DNA from: Clostridium aceticum
GTDB taxonomy: Bacteria > Bacillota > Clostridia > Peptostreptococcales > Natronincolaceae
Length of the DNA stretch: 64,000 nucleotides
Direction: 5' to 3'
NCBI RefSeq assembly: GCF_001042715.1
Contig: NZ_CP009687.1
Span: forward strand, 2,409,418 to 2,473,417
Within the stretch, counting starts at the first letter, position 1; every line of letters starts with the position of its first letter. A program made the position numbers and the translations under genes. Shown here piece after piece: positions 35,017 to 44,778 of this stretch. Below the pieces are notes generated by a model. That model did no database searches. It worked only from the letters and a program-made list of their open reading frames with translations, and was not told the DNA's origin.

Positions 35017-36018
35017 CTATTTTTTTAAGTCCTTCTTCTCAGTATCATCAGCTGGTCGATTGACCTTTGATATAGCTTCTCTCATATTGGTATCAGCTAA
35101 AACGTTCTTCATGTTATAGTAATCCATAACACCTAGTTTGCCGTCTTTTAAAGCTGAGGCCATCGCCCTTGGAACTTCTGCTTCTGCTTCTACAACCTTC
35201 GCTCTCATTTCCTCCACTGCCGCCTTCATTTCTTGTTCCTTTGCCACCGCCATAGCTCTTCTTTCCTCTGCCTTAGCTTGAGCAATACGCTTGTCAGCCT
35301 CTGCTTGGTCTGTCTGAAGCTGTGCACCTATATTTCTTCCAATATCTATATCAGCAATATCAATAGATAAAATTTCATAAGCAGTTCCTGCATCTAGACC
35401 TTTATGCAAAACAGTTCTAGAGATCAAATCTGGATTTTCCAAAACATCCTTATGGGTACCAGCTGAACCTACGGTAGTTACAATACCTTCCCCTACCCTA
35501 GCTATGATGGTTTCTTCTCCAGCCCCACCGACAAGTCTTTCGATATTGGCTCTTACAGTAACTCTAGCTTTAGCCATTACCTCTATACCATCTTTTGCAA
35601 CAGCAGCAATCTTAGGGGTCTCAATTACCTTAGGATTAACACTCACCTGTACCGCCTGTAACACATCTCTACCAGCTAAATCAATAGCTGCTGCTCTTTC
35701 AAACTCTAGATTGATGTCTGCTCTTTGAGCAGCGATTAAAGCATCTGCTACCTTATTTACGTCTCCCCCTGCTAAATAGTGGGCCTCTAGTTTATCAATA
35801 TTCAAATCCAAGCCTGCCTTATTAGCTTTGATCAAAGGATTTACAATTCGTATCGGCTGCACTCTTCTAAAACGCATCCCCACCAGTGTGAAGATTCCTA
35901 TTTTTACTCCTGAAAAATACGCTGTAATCCATAATCCTACTGGTATAAAACTTAGCAGAATTGACAGCAAGATAAAAGCAACTGCTAGTAAAATAAGCAA
36001 TGGAACAAATGCTGGCAT
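35017..36018 (-). CDS. floA: flotillin-like protein FloA
   Basis: 333 residues with AGGAGGG before the ATG. An N-terminal hydrophobic hairpin (residues 4-45) is followed by the long flotillin-like domain and an alanine/glutamate-rich helical region ([28 protein letters not shown]). FloA scaffolds functional membrane microdomains in Firmicutes. It directly follows an NfeD gene (12 bp), the standard YqeZ-YqfA pair of Bacillus. Confidence 0.95.
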   Translation of the reverse strand: MPAFVPLLILLAVAFILLSILLSFIPVGLWITAYFSGVKIGIFTLVGMRFRRVQPIRIVNPLIKANKAGLDLNIDKLEAHYLAGGDVNKVADALIAAQRADINLEFERAAAIDLAGRDVLQAVQVSVNPKVIETPKIAAVAKDGIEVMAKARVTVRANIERLVGGAGEETIIARVGEGIVTTVGSAGTHKDVLENPDLISRTVLHKGLDAGTAYEILSIDIADIDIGRNIGAQLQTDQAEADKRIAQAKAEERRAMAVAKEQEMKAAVEEMRAKVVEAEAEVPRAMASALKDGKLGVMDYYNMKNVLADTNMREAISKVNRPADDTEKKDLKK

Positions 36019-36030
36019 ACAAAATCCCTC

Positions 36031-37326
36031 CTAGTTAATTTTTTTTACAATGATTCTTCGACCTTCAACCTTCACTACCTTTACTTTGCTTCCTGCTTCA
36101 ATAAAAGATCCTTCTGAAACTACATCCAACAACTCCCCTTGGATATCTATTGTTCCGGCTGGTCTTAACAAAGTAACTACAGTTCCCTCCATACCTTCAT
36201 ATTGATTATATCTACCGGTAGCACTATATCCCTGTTCTTTTTTCATTTGTGTACCTAGTATAATCCTATCAAAATGTTTGCTTCTAGGAGCATACTTTAA
36301 GATTAAAACAAAGGCGGCTATCGTCAAGACAAAAGATATAAGTAAAGAAACTATCGCACTAAATGGTGAGCTGGAGGCCATTACAATACTTATAATGATA
36401 CAGATAATACCTCCTATTCCTGGAACACCAAAGCCAGGTGCAAAGGCTTCGATCAATAATAGTAAAAGTCCTACTAAAAATACCATTAGTACCGCCCATC
36501 CTGCATTACCAGCTAAAATGGCTCCACCAAAATACAGGGAAAAAGCTATAAAACTAACGGTTCCTCCTACACCAAATCCAGCGGTAAACACCTCTATTAA
36601 TAAGCCTATAAAGCCTATTGTCAATAGCATCGGTGCTACATAAGCACTAGTCATAACCTGTGCTAATTTTACTCTGCCTGGTATAGGCATCACAACAATG
36701 TTTGCACCTTGAATCCCTACTGACTGCAGAATATCCTTATAATTTTCTTCTACATGGTCGGCAAATCCTATTTGTTTTGCCTGCTGAGTGGTTAAGTTCA
36801 GTAGCCTGTTTTCTTCAATGATATCGGGGATTTCAATGCTACTATCCGCCATAGAAGCTACTAGCTTAGGATCCCTTCCCTTTTCTTCTGCTACTGTTCT
36901 TAATAAACTAGTCCAGAAGGATAAAGATTTTTCGGTATTTGGCACTGGTTCAGCTGAACCTATGGTACTGCCAGGGGCCATAACAATAGTATCTGCAGAA
37001 ATCGTCAACAGTACTCCTGCTGACTCCGCCTTTGTATTGACAAAGGAAATAGTTGGAAGACCAGCCGCCATTATGGCTTTGCTTATTTTTTCTGCAGAGT
37101 CAATTCTACCTCCATAGGTATCTATTTCAAGTATGATTGCTACTGCATTTGGATCTTCCTTTACAACACTTATATTGTCCCTTACATATTCATCTACTGC
37201 TGGCCCAATTTCTCCTTCTATTGGAATGACATAAACAGTATTTGCTGCCGTGGTTCCAATAGAAAAAAAGGGTAGGACTGAAAATACAAAAACAAAGATT
37301 AAGAAAGCAAGCCATCTTTTTCTCAT
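36031..37326 (-). CDS. NfeD family membrane protease-like protein
   Basis: 431 residues, the long NfeD form. A signal-type segment (1-25) precedes a ClpP/crotonase-like serine-protease fold (VIPIEGEIGPAV, ILEIDTYGGRID, AESAGVLL; nucleophile region SAG). Four or five membrane helices follow (about 230-350), then a C-terminal OB-fold NfeD domain (about 375-430). Such proteins partner flotillin-like FloA in membrane microdomains; Bacillus YqeZ is the equivalent and is linked to antibiotic-stress resistance. It starts the unit and has AGGTGAT before its ATG. Confidence 0.93.
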   Translation of the reverse strand: MRKRWLAFLIFVFVFSVLPFFSIGTTAANTVYVIPIEGEIGPAVDEYVRDNISVVKEDPNAVAIILEIDTYGGRIDSAEKISKAIMAAGLPTISFVNTKAESAGVLLTISADTIVMAPGSTIGSAEPVPNTEKSLSFWTSLLRTVAEEKGRDPKLVASMADSSIEIPDIIEENRLLNLTTQQAKQIGFADHVEENYKDILQSVGIQGANIVVMPIPGRVKLAQVMTSAYVAPMLLTIGFIGLLIEVFTAGFGVGGTVSFIAFSLYFGGAILAGNAGWAVLMVFLVGLLLLLIEAFAPGFGVPGIGGIICIIISIVMASSSPFSAIVSLLISFVLTIAAFVLILKYAPRSKHFDRIILGTQMKKEQGYSATGRYNQYEGMEGTVVTLLRPAGTIDIQGELLDVVSEGSFIEAGSKVKVVKVEGRRIIVKKIN

Positions 37327-37645
37327 TTTATCACCTCACCTTTTTTAAAAAACTATTATAAAATCATTATACCATTAATCACCTCATTATCATAATAGTT
37401 ATCAAGAGATTATCCTATTCCCTTTTGTTGTTGATGTGTGTTTATAAAGCTAAATATATAAGCTATAATAAATATGCTACATCCGCTACGCCACAGGGAG
37501 AGTTCCTCAGGCACATAAAAGGCATAGGTGCCTGAAGAACCGTCAGACTGCATGAAAATTGTCACACTGAGTTGTAAAAATTTATTGCAACTTAATATAT
37601 ATATACGCTTCTTTGTCCATTCTAAACGATAAAATCTATTTAAAA
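37327..37645. other. intergenic stretch with a 13-bp hairpin
   Basis: GTTCCTCAGGCAC (37502-37514) pairs with GTGCCTGAAGAAC (37528-37540) with one G-U pair and a 13-base loop. No T tract follows, so it may be a dispersed palindromic repeat rather than a terminator. AT-rich sequence next to nfeD (37340-37400) probably holds its promoter. No gene was seen. Confidence 0.45.
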
Positions 37646-37673
37646 AGCTGCTTGTATCTTAATACATGCAGCT
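37646..37673 (-). terminator. terminator overlapping the stop of the endonuclease/phosphatase gene
   Basis: AGCTGC-TTGTAT pairs with ATACAT-GCAGCT around a 4-base loop, and the minus strand continues TTTTTA. The TAG stop (37672-37674) is at its edge. Confidence 0.8.
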
Positions 37674-38814
37674 ACTGGATCTTTATTGTTGCTGTAATAG
37701 GGTAGTGATCAGAAGCTCTACTCTTTATTACATCATATTTAAGAGGCCTTAGATTTTTATGGGTAAAGATATAGTCAATCCTAGCAGATAATACTGGAAG
37801 GTCAAAAGTAGGCTCTTCATCTTTACCAGTTGCATAAGCTGCATCTATTAGTCTTTTACTGATGAGTTGAATTTCCTTACTTTTAGGCTTTGCATTGAAG
37901 TCTCCAACTAAAATAACATCATCTGAAATCGTATCCATATACTTCTCAATGGCATTTACTTGATTTTGACGCTCTTGTTGGTTTAATCCTAAGTGTGTTA
38001 CAAGAAAGTTTATTTTTTTTCCCTTTACATCGATAACAGCAGTTAAAAGACCTCTTCTCTCCCTACCACTGGGCAAATGAAAATTTTCATAGGACTCTAT
38101 TGGATATTTGCTAAGAATCCCATTGCCATACTTACCGCCTAATAAATTAACATTGTAACCATACACATATTCCATAGATAACTTCTCACTAAGGTATTTT
38201 ATTTGATCTTCAAATCTTGATCGAACTACCCCGTTATCTAACTCCTGTAAGCCGATGATTTCAGCACCACTTTTTTTAATTACTTCAGCAATTTCGTCTA
38301 AGGAATATTTCCCAAATAAATTTCTTCCATGATGAATATTATAAGACATGATTTTCAATGTATTTACACTACCTCCATCTGACACATATTCCATCAGCAT
38401 TACTTCAGATGCCATCTCAATCTCTTCTTCTTCCACTTCTTCTTCTACTTCTTCTATCTCAACAGGTATTCTTATGTTACCACTGGAAACAAAAATTAAT
38501 TCATCAATCTCTTCTAAATCTGCAGCTTTATTGGTAATGTAAAATATATTTTTTCTTAATAGGGGAGTTTCTTTAGACAGATAATTTTCTAAAACAAAAA
38601 AATGAGTAAGCCTTTTTTCATGATTCACAGCTTCTAACGCTATTTTTCTGACATTTTTGGGAGTAATAACTTCTATATGAGAGACAACGCCTTCTTTTAA
38701 ATACTTTATTCCCTTAATTTCATCGTCAGCAGAAGGGTTTATTTTTAAGGTGAATCCTAACAAAAAAAATAAGATGAGTATAAAAATGATGGGTATTTTT
38801 TTATTGATGATCAC
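37672..38814 (-). CDS. secreted or membrane-anchored endonuclease/exonuclease/phosphatase family protein
   Basis: 380 residues from a GTG at 38814 (AGGGGA upstream). An uncleaved or signal-type hydrophobic segment lies at residues 7-25. A linker with a run of glutamates follows, then the catalytic domain from about residue 155: KIMSYNIHHGR, GLQELDNG, LVTHLGLNQQERQNQ, LVGDFNAKP and ASDHYPITA, the full EEP metal and catalytic set (Asn, Glu, His, Asp, Asn, Asp-His). It hydrolyses phosphodiester or phosphomonoester bonds outside the cell. The substrate (extracellular DNA, a lipid or a signalling phosphate) is unknown. It has its own terminator and is monocistronic. Confidence 0.85.
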   Translation of the reverse strand: MIINKKIPIIFILILFFLLGFTLKINPSADDEIKGIKYLKEGVVSHIEVITPKNVRKIALEAVNHEKRLTHFFVLENYLSKETPLLRKNIFYITNKAADLEEIDELIFVSSGNIRIPVEIEEVEEEVEEEEIEMASEVMLMEYVSDGGSVNTLKIMSYNIHHGRNLFGKYSLDEIAEVIKKSGAEIIGLQELDNGVVRSRFEDQIKYLSEKLSMEYVYGYNVNLLGGKYGNGILSKYPIESYENFHLPSGRERRGLLTAVIDVKGKKINFLVTHLGLNQQERQNQVNAIEKYMDTISDDVILVGDFNAKPKSKEIQLISKRLIDAAYATGKDEEPTFDLPVLSARIDYIFTHKNLRPLKYDVIKSRASDHYPITATIKIQ

Positions 38815-38950
38815 GGTATCTGTCCCCTCTTGAAAGTATAATATTTTGATAATTCTATTATAGCATAGGGGCAGAATATTTTATTTAATTGTTATATAAA
38901 TAACGATTTGTAAATATTTCAAAATTTTTATGTATTGTTTACAATAAATA

Positions 38951-38971
38951 AACCCGGAATATATCCGGGTT
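38951..38971 (-). terminator. rpsU-yqeY terminator
   Basis: AACCCGGA and TCCGGGTT form an 8-bp stem with a 5-base loop just beyond the yqeY stop; the minus strand continues TATTTATTG. Confidence 0.75.
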
Positions 38972-38977
38972 ATCTTT

Positions 38978-39421
38978 TTATTGTAATTGCTGTTTAACAA
39001 TTTGATTAACTGTCTTGCCATCAGCTTTACCCTTTACTTTTGGTAGCACGGCAGCCATTACTTTTCCCATTTCCTTCACAGAGTTAGCACCTATTTCAGA
39101 AATAGTTTCCTTCACAATTTTGGTTACTTCTTCCTCTGACAGCTGTTGTGGTAAGTACTGTAGCAGAACACTTATTTCTCCCTGTGTTTGTTCAACGAGA
39201 TCTTGTCTACCACCTTTTTCAAACTCTTCGACAGCATCTTTTCTTTGTTTCAGTTGTCTTGAAATAATTTCAATGACATCCTGCTCTTCGAGTTCTACTC
39301 TTTTATCCACTTCAACCTGTTTTATCTCAGACCTTATTAATGTAACTACATTTTTGCGAAGTTGATCTTTATTTTTCATGGCTTCTTTAAGATCATTCGT
39401 TAATCTTTCTTTGAGGGACAT
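38978..39421 (-). CDS. yqeY: GatB/YqeY domain protein
   Basis: 147 residues from the ATG at 39421; AGAGGTG lies six bases upstream and a GTG at 39430 overlaps it. The whole protein is the YqeY helical domain related to the tRNA-binding tail of GatB (LTNDLKEAMKNKDQLRKNVVTLIRSEIK, and DGKTVNQIVKQQL at the end). A role with tRNA-dependent amidotransfer is suspected but not shown. It is 30 bp downstream of rpsU, the standard Firmicute pair. Confidence 0.93.
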   Translation of the reverse strand: MSLKERLTNDLKEAMKNKDQLRKNVVTLIRSEIKQVEVDKRVELEEQDVIEIISRQLKQRKDAVEEFEKGGRQDLVEQTQGEISVLLQYLPQQLSEEEVTKIVKETISEIGANSVKEMGKVMAAVLPKVKGKADGKTVNQIVKQQLQ

Positions 39422-39450
39422 CCTTTTCACCTCTGCTTAAAATAAAATAC

Positions 39451-39633
39451 TTAGAACTTTTTAGTGTTTTTTCTACGTGCAGCTTCAGCTTTTTTCTTAC
39501 GCTTTACGCTTGGCTTTTCATAATGCTCTCTTTTTCTTACTTCAGACAATACCCCAGACTTAGCGCATTGTTTTTTGAATCTACGAAGCGCATTATCTAG
39601 CGATTCATTATCTCTAATTTTCACTTCTGACAT
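39451..39633 (-). CDS. rpsU: 30S ribosomal protein S21
   Basis: 60 residues from the ATG at 39633, with GGAGGGAG seven bases upstream; a longer frame to 39660 is excluded by that site. The sequence [20 protein letters not shown] and the lysine-rich end [17 protein letters not shown] are diagnostic. S21 binds the 30S platform and helps initiation. It heads the rpsU-yqeY unit. Confidence 0.97.
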   Translation of the reverse strand: MSEVKIRDNESLDNALRRFKKQCAKSGVLSEVRKREHYEKPSVKRKKKAEAARRKNTKKF

Positions 39634-39764
39634 TTTACTTCTCCCTCCCTCCGCGAGCACCCGCTGTGCTTGATGTATAGCAGCATAAATGCTATATTTG
39701 CAAGTGGGATTAATACAATACTTTGTTATTATACATTAAAAATAAAGTTGATGCAATATAAATT

Positions 39765-40112
39765 TTAACCTGGTGGCCATAACATTTGTCTTCCACCTAA
39801 TAGATGGAAGTGAAGATGATCCACCGTCTGACCTCCTTGTTTCCCACAGTTATTTACTATTCTAAATCCTTCTTCTTTGATACCTAGTTCCTGTGATAAT
39901 TTTTGTATCACTTTAAATATTTGAGGAAGAATTTCTTGTAAATCTTCTTCTGTAGCATGTGCCATAGATACAATATGTTTTTTTGGAATCACTAATACAT
40001 GATTAGGAGCCGTCGGTTGAATATCTTTAAAAGCCACAACTTTATCATCTTCATATAAAATTGCAGCTGGTATTTCTCCCTTCACAATTTTGCAAAAGAT
40101 GCACTCTGACAT
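39765..40112 (-). CDS. hinT: HIT family purine nucleoside phosphoramidase
   Basis: 115 residues. The catalytic histidine triad is HLHFHLLGG near residue 100, and the N-terminal CIFCKIVKGEIPA is typical of the Hint branch. It hydrolyses AMP-lysine or AMP-NH2 type substrates in the cytosol; the physiological substrate is unclear. It stands between rpsU and mtaB. Confidence 0.93.
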   Translation of the reverse strand: MSECIFCKIVKGEIPAAILYEDDKVVAFKDIQPTAPNHVLVIPKKHIVSMAHATEEDLQEILPQIFKVIQKLSQELGIKEEGFRIVNNCGKQGGQTVDHLHFHLLGGRQMLWPPG

Positions 40113-40195
40113 AATACACCTCCTTACACATTACCTTCATAATCTATTATTCAACAGAAAATAAAAAATTCCTTTAATTTTAAAAAAGTTTATAT

Positions 40196-41497
40196 TTATA
40201 GAAGTTCTCCTATAATAAATTCTTTCTCGAAGGTTGCTAAAAAGACGTTTCTTAGTTCCCCCTCTAAACAATCCTCACTCTTTACTAGTACCTTTAAATA
40301 ATTATCAGTAAAACCTTCTATATAACCTTGTATTTCTTTAGAAGCTGTTTCAAATAATACAGTCTTAACTCTACCAATAAACTGTTGATAATAATTATTC
40401 TGCATTTGATTTCCCAGAGTAATTAACTTTTCGCTTCTTAAATGTTTTGTCTTTCCTTCTACCTGTTCTTTAAACTCTGCTGCAGGAGTACCTTTTCTGG
40501 GGGAGTATTTAAAAACATGAAGGCTACTGAAGGCCATTTCTTCTACAAATTCATAGGTTTGCTGAAAGTCTTCCTCTGTTTCTCCTGGAAAACCTACGAT
40601 AATATCTGTTGTCAAAGCCACCTGCGGATATACCTGACGGATTTTCTTAACAATCTCTCTATACTCTCCAGTAGTATATTTTCTATTCATACCCTTTAAA
40701 ATTTTATCACATCCACTTTGCAGAGACAAATGAAAATGCTCACAAATCTTAGATAAACTAGAAAGCTGTTGTAAAAAATCCTCTGTAAAGAGGGTAGGTT
40801 CTAGAGAGCTTAGTCGTATTCTTTCTAATCCACTTATGGCATTGACTTCTTTTAATAAATCTATGAAGGCATCTTCGTCTTTAAAATCTTTTCCATAGGA
40901 GGCTACATGTATACCTGTTAAAACCACTTCTTTAAAGCCGTTTGCTGTCAGTTCTTTGATTTCTTCGATCACTTCTGCTTTTTTTCTACTTCTAATGGGA
41001 CCTCTTGCATAGGGAATAATACAATAAGCACAATATTGATTACAACCTTCTTGTATTTTCAAAAAGGCTCTTGTTTTTTCTTTTACATCCCTGATGGACA
41101 TTTCTTCGAACTCTTTCACCTTCATAATATCATCAACCATATTGATTTTTTCATCAGGGTCACAGTGTTCTACTAAATCAACAATTTTACTTCTATCATT
41201 GGTGCCAATAACAATATTTACCCCCTCCACCTCCAGAACTTCCTCTGGAGCAGTTTGGGCATAACAACCTACAACCCCGATAATGGCATCAGGATTGCCC
41301 CTTTTTACCTTGCGAATAAACTGTCTTGATTTTTTATCGCCAACATTGGTTACAGTACATGTATTGATCACATATACATCTGCTGCTTGAGTATCAGCTA
41401 CAATTTCATAGCCTGCCTTTTCAAACAGCTCACTCATAGCCTGGGTTTCATATTGATTGACTTTACAACCTAAAGTATGAAAAGCTACTTTTTTCAC
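40196..41497 (-). CDS. mtaB: tRNA t6A37 methylthiotransferase
   Basis: 433 residues from a GTG with AGGAGG. It adds a methylthio group to N6-threonylcarbamoyladenosine at position 37 of certain tRNAs, using two 4Fe-4S clusters and SAM. The N-terminal UPF0004 domain has cysteines in LGCKVNQYE, INTCTVTN and GCYAQ. The radical-SAM CxxxCxxC is in CNQYCAYCIIPYARG (about residue 150), and a C-terminal TRAM domain covers about 370-433. Its gene lies 3 bp downstream of rsmE, continuing the dnaJ-side chain. Confidence 0.95.
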   Translation of the reverse strand: MKKVAFHTLGCKVNQYETQAMSELFEKAGYEIVADTQAADVYVINTCTVTNVGDKKSRQFIRKVKRGNPDAIIGVVGCYAQTAPEEVLEVEGVNIVIGTNDRSKIVDLVEHCDPDEKINMVDDIMKVKEFEEMSIRDVKEKTRAFLKIQEGCNQYCAYCIIPYARGPIRSRKKAEVIEEIKELTANGFKEVVLTGIHVASYGKDFKDEDAFIDLLKEVNAISGLERIRLSSLEPTLFTEDFLQQLSSLSKICEHFHLSLQSGCDKILKGMNRKYTTGEYREIVKKIRQVYPQVALTTDIIVGFPGETEEDFQQTYEFVEEMAFSSLHVFKYSPRKGTPAAEFKEQVEGKTKHLRSEKLITLGNQMQNNYYQQFIGRVKTVLFETASKEIQGYIEGFTDNYLKVLVKSEDCLEGELRNVFLATFEKEFIIGELL

Positions 41498-41500
41498 AAA

Positions 41501-42259
41501 CTAACCTCCTAAATCTCCTAACTCGTACATCATTATGCTTAACACTGTAAAACCAGCGGTTTCTGTCCTTAAGATTCTAGGGCCTAAAGTAACCGAATGG
41601 ACATTTTTATCTTTCACTAAATCTATTTCCCCTTCTTCAAAACCACCCTCTGGCCCAATCCATATACCTATTTTTTTGATATTTTTTGTATCCAAAGAGG
41701 TCAGTAATCCTTTGATTCCTTGTACCACTTCTCTTTCATAGGCAATCATATTTAAGTCATTTTCTTGAGCCTGTTGCAGAGCTTCTTTTAAAGAAATAGG
41801 GGACTCAACGTGAGGAATTCTCCCCCGCTTACTTTGCTTAGCGGCTTCAATGGCAATCTTCTGCCATCTATCCACTTTTTTTTCTTTATCTTTATCATCT
41901 TTAAATTGAACCACTGTTCTATTAGTAATAATAGGAACAATCGATTTAATACCCATTTCCGTTGTTTTTTGGATAATTAGCTCCATTTTAGTAGCCTTGG
42001 GTATAGATTGATAAAGGATCACTTCGATAGGTGCTTCGGTTTTCAATGGCATTTGGTCTTCAATAGACAAAAGAACCTCTTGTTTGGATATGTTTTTTAT
42101 TTTTCCTATATACTCATACTTCTCTCCATCACAAACCTCCAGCAAATCTCCTGTCGATAACCTTAAAACCTTTGAAATATGTTTTACATCTTCTCCTACA
42201 ATAGTAATTTCTTTCGTAGGCAGGTGAACATCAGCAGCAGTCACAAAAAACCTATTCAT
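41501..42259 (-). CDS. rsmE: 16S rRNA m3U1498 methyltransferase RsmE
   Basis: 252 residues from the ATG at 42259 (AGGTG six bases upstream), overlapping the prmA stop by 8 bp. It is a SPOUT-fold enzyme that methylates U1498 of 16S rRNA. The PUA-like N-terminal domain starts NRFFV and has HISKVLRLSTGD. The knotted SAM site is in IWIGPEGGFEEGEID and LGPRILRTETA. The order dnaJ, prmA, rsmE, mtaB is standard. Confidence 0.96.
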   Translation of the reverse strand: MNRFFVTAADVHLPTKEITIVGEDVKHISKVLRLSTGDLLEVCDGEKYEYIGKIKNISKQEVLLSIEDQMPLKTEAPIEVILYQSIPKATKMELIIQKTTEMGIKSIVPIITNRTVVQFKDDKDKEKKVDRWQKIAIEAAKQSKRGRIPHVESPISLKEALQQAQENDLNMIAYEREVVQGIKGLLTSLDTKNIKKIGIWIGPEGGFEEGEIDLVKDKNVHSVTLGPRILRTETAGFTVLSIMMYELGDLGG

Positions 42260-43205
42260 GCTTTTCACCTGGCACTTTTGAAACGATAGCTGCCCACTCT
42301 CCCATGGTCTCTACCTTTAAAATCTCTAAGCCCACAGAAGTTAAATTTTCCTTCACAACATCAATTCTATCTAAGATAATCCCTGAAGCAATAAATATAC
42401 CCTCTTCCACTAAGAAACTTTTGATATCTTTACTTAAAATCATAATGATCTCTGCAATGATGTTAGCCACAACAACATCTGCCTTCTCACTAACAACCTC
42501 CATAAGGTTCCCTCTTCGAATACTTACGATATCCTCAACCTCATTCAGTTTCGCGTTGTTTGCTGTTGCATCCACCGCTACTTCATCTATATCTACTGCC
42601 ACGACTTTTTGAGCCCCTAGCTTTGCCGCTGTAATAGCTAGAATTCCACTACCGCAGCCAATATCAAAAACAGTTGTGTGGTTTTTTACATGGTTTTCTA
42701 ACTCCATCACACACATCATGGTGGTTTCATGGGTACCTGTTCCAAAAGCCATTCCTGGGTCCATTTCGATGACCAATTCGCCCTGTTGCTTTTCATAGTT
42801 CTCCCATGTTGGTTTAATCACAATATTTTTACCAAGTCTTGTCGTCTTATAATACTTTTTCCAAGAATGACTCCAATCCTCTTCATGCACCTCTAGGGTG
42901 GTTACTTCTCCTATACCAATGTCTAAACCATACTCTGGCAGCAATGCCACCAGCTGGCGAACTTCTTCTATTTTATCTATTAATTCAGGGGTTTCTGGCA
43001 GGTAACCCTTCACAATTGCACCTTCATAATGATTTTGGAAGATAGATTCATCCACATAATCCCATAAATTTTCATCCTTATCCAGGAAGTTAAAATCATT
43101 AGGATCTTCTATCACAACACCAGCTACTCCAGCATCATACAGGATATTAGAAACTGCCTCCACTGCTTCTGTCGTAGTTTTTATTGAAACCTCAACCCAT
43201 TCCAT
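42252..43205 (-). CDS. prmA: ribosomal protein L11 methyltransferase
   Basis: 317 residues. It trimethylates L11 using SAM. The SAM-binding motif is VFDIGCGSGILAITAAKLGA (about 178-197), preceded by DPGMAFGTGTHETT; the VVANIIAEII motif follows. The N-terminal substrate domain starts WVEVSIKTTTEAVEAV. It lies downstream of dnaJ after a terminator and a repeat element. Confidence 0.96.
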   Translation of the reverse strand: MEWVEVSIKTTTEAVEAVSNILYDAGVAGVVIEDPNDFNFLDKDENLWDYVDESIFQNHYEGAIVKGYLPETPELIDKIEEVRQLVALLPEYGLDIGIGEVTTLEVHEEDWSHSWKKYYKTTRLGKNIVIKPTWENYEKQQGELVIEMDPGMAFGTGTHETTMMCVMELENHVKNHTTVFDIGCGSGILAITAAKLGAQKVVAVDIDEVAVDATANNAKLNEVEDIVSIRRGNLMEVVSEKADVVVANIIAEIIMILSKDIKSFLVEEGIFIASGIILDRIDVVKENLTSVGLEILKVETMGEWAAIVSKVPGEKHE

Positions 43206-43464
43206 CCTATCACATCCTTAAATAATATCCCATTATACTAATGGTATTATACCCAGTATTTCTCAAAATACCGTTCTTCATTAAGAAATTTTTTTCTTCG
43301 CTGAGCTTATGTAGCATATCATTTCCTATTCAGTTATCATAAGCGTTAACTTAATACAATTATTTCCAAAGTTCTGTCGAACTGTCTTCCTGAGGGTAGT
43401 GAAGGATCTTGGAATAACAATGACAAATTATGATTTAAGTTAACGCTAATGATTCAGTTATAAT
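43206..43464. repeat. 104-bp element with 12-bp terminal inverted repeats
   Basis: GCGTTAACTTAA at 43343-43354 and its exact reverse complement at 43435-43446 bound a 104-bp sequence. The interior holds a GATCCTTCACTACCCTCAGG-type stretch on the minus strand, as in dispersed palindromic repeats of many genomes. ATTCAGTTAT occurs outside both ends (43328-43337 and 43452-43461) in direct orientation. The element has no coding capacity. The rest of 43206-43342 holds nothing I recognise. Confidence 0.6.
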
Positions 43465-43491
43465 AAAATCACTCTAAAATAGAGTGATTTT
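43465..43491 (-). terminator. heat-shock operon terminator after dnaJ
   Basis: AAAATCACTCTA and TAGAGTGATTTT form a perfect 12-bp stem with a 3-base loop. It is 15 bp after the dnaJ stop, and the minus strand continues ATTATAAC. Confidence 0.85.
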
Positions 43492-43505
43492 ATTACAATA
43501 TGTTA

Positions 43506-44636
43506 TTACTGCACACCAAATACATCTTTTACCTTGTCAAAAAATGACTTTCTATTTTGATGTATTTCTTCTCCACTTTCAGCTGCAAATTGCTTTAACA
43601 TGTCTTTTTGTTTTTCTGTTAAGTTTTTAGGGGTTTCTACAACAACCTTTACATATTGATCCCCTTTACCATAGCCTTTAGGATTTTGAATACCCTTTCC
43701 TCGCAAACGGAAAATAGTACCACTTTGCGTACCCTCAGGGATCTTGTATTTTACTTTTCCTTCTAGCGTAGGCACCTCTAACTCTTCGCCTAAAGCCGCC
43801 TGCACAAAAGTAATAGGTATTTCACATAAAACATTGTAGCCATCCCTTTCAAAAATCTTATGGGGCAATACTCTTAAAATTACATATAAATCGCCATAAG
43901 GTCCACCCTTTAGCCCAGGTTCCCCCTCGCCACGCAGAGGTATAATAGATCCATTATCAACACCGGCTGGGATTTTAACTTTGATCTTTTTACGTTTTCT
44001 TTCCTTACCCTTCCCATTACATGTGGAACAAGGAGTTTCGATAATCTGCCCATCTCCTCCACACTGGTCACAGGCCTTTACATTAACAATTTGCCCTAAA
44101 GGTGTTCTTTGTACATAGCGTACCTCACCTGTTCCTTTACAATGAGGACATGTCTTTTTAGAAGTTCCTGGTTTAGCACCACTACCATTACAGGTCTGAC
44201 AATTTTCATATTTATGAAATTCCACTGTCTTTTCTGTACCAAAGGCAGCTTCTTCAAAGCTGATACTTTGCTCATACTTTATATCGGCACCCTTCTGAGG
44301 ACCACTTCGTCGCCTTGAAGAAAAACCCCCTCCAAACATGTCAAAGATATCACCAAAAATATCTTCAAAGCCACCGAAACCAGCATGACCATCAAAACCG
44401 CCACCAGCACCATTCATACCAGCATGCCCAAATTGATCATAACGTTGTTTTTTCTCAGGAGAACTCAATACCTCATAAGCTTCATTCAATTCCTTGAACT
44501 TTTCTTCCGCTACTTTATCTCCGGGATTTTTATCGGGATGATACTTCATAGCTAATTTTCGGTAGGACCTTTTTATCTCTTCAGGACTGGTATTTTTATC
44601 TACGCCCAGCACTTCATAGTAATCTCTTTTACTCAC
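43506..44636 (-). CDS. dnaJ: chaperone DnaJ
   Basis: 376 residues from a GTG at 44636 (AAAGGCGG upstream); the longer frame to 44654 has no site. The J domain ([16 protein letters not shown] ... HPD) is followed by a glycine/phenylalanine-rich region. The zinc domain has four CXXCXGXG repeats ([32 protein letters not shown]), and two substrate-binding domains follow. It stimulates DnaK ATPase and delivers clients. Last gene of the hrcA-grpE-dnaK-dnaJ operon. Confidence 0.97.
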   Translation of the reverse strand: MSKRDYYEVLGVDKNTSPEEIKRSYRKLAMKYHPDKNPGDKVAEEKFKELNEAYEVLSSPEKKQRYDQFGHAGMNGAGGGFDGHAGFGGFEDIFGDIFDMFGGGFSSRRRSGPQKGADIKYEQSISFEEAAFGTEKTVEFHKYENCQTCNGSGAKPGTSKKTCPHCKGTGEVRYVQRTPLGQIVNVKACDQCGGDGQIIETPCSTCNGKGKERKRKKIKVKIPAGVDNGSIIPLRGEGEPGLKGGPYGDLYVILRVLPHKIFERDGYNVLCEIPITFVQAALGEELEVPTLEGKVKYKIPEGTQSGTIFRLRGKGIQNPKGYGKGDQYVKVVVETPKNLTEKQKDMLKQFAAESGEEIHQNRKSFFDKVKDVFGVQ

Positions 44637-44747
44637 CTTACCACCGCCTTTCACTATATTTATTATAGGATGATAGGCTTTTAACCATAAATCATATTAT
44701 ATTGCAGTTTACAGATTTAATCAACTGATTTTATCAAGTTATTAAGT

Positions 44748-44773
44748 ATGAGGACACCTCAAGGTGTCCTCAT
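44748..44773 (-). terminator. hairpin between dnaK and dnaJ
   Basis: ATGAGGACACCT and AGGTGTCCTCAT form a perfect 12-bp stem with a 2-base loop, 5 bp past the dnaK stop. The T tract is poor (ACTTAATAAC), so it may be a partial terminator or an RNA-processing or stability element that lowers dnaJ relative to dnaK. Confidence 0.6.
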
Positions 44774-44778
44774 TAGAT

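Noticed and set aside
43506-44636. dnaJ zinc repeats as a possible source of the HNH protein array
   Set aside because: Both have CXXCXGXG motifs, but dnaJ has four diverged units with different linkers, while the HNH units have a fixed 41-residue period and acidic linkers. No DNA-level similarity was seen.
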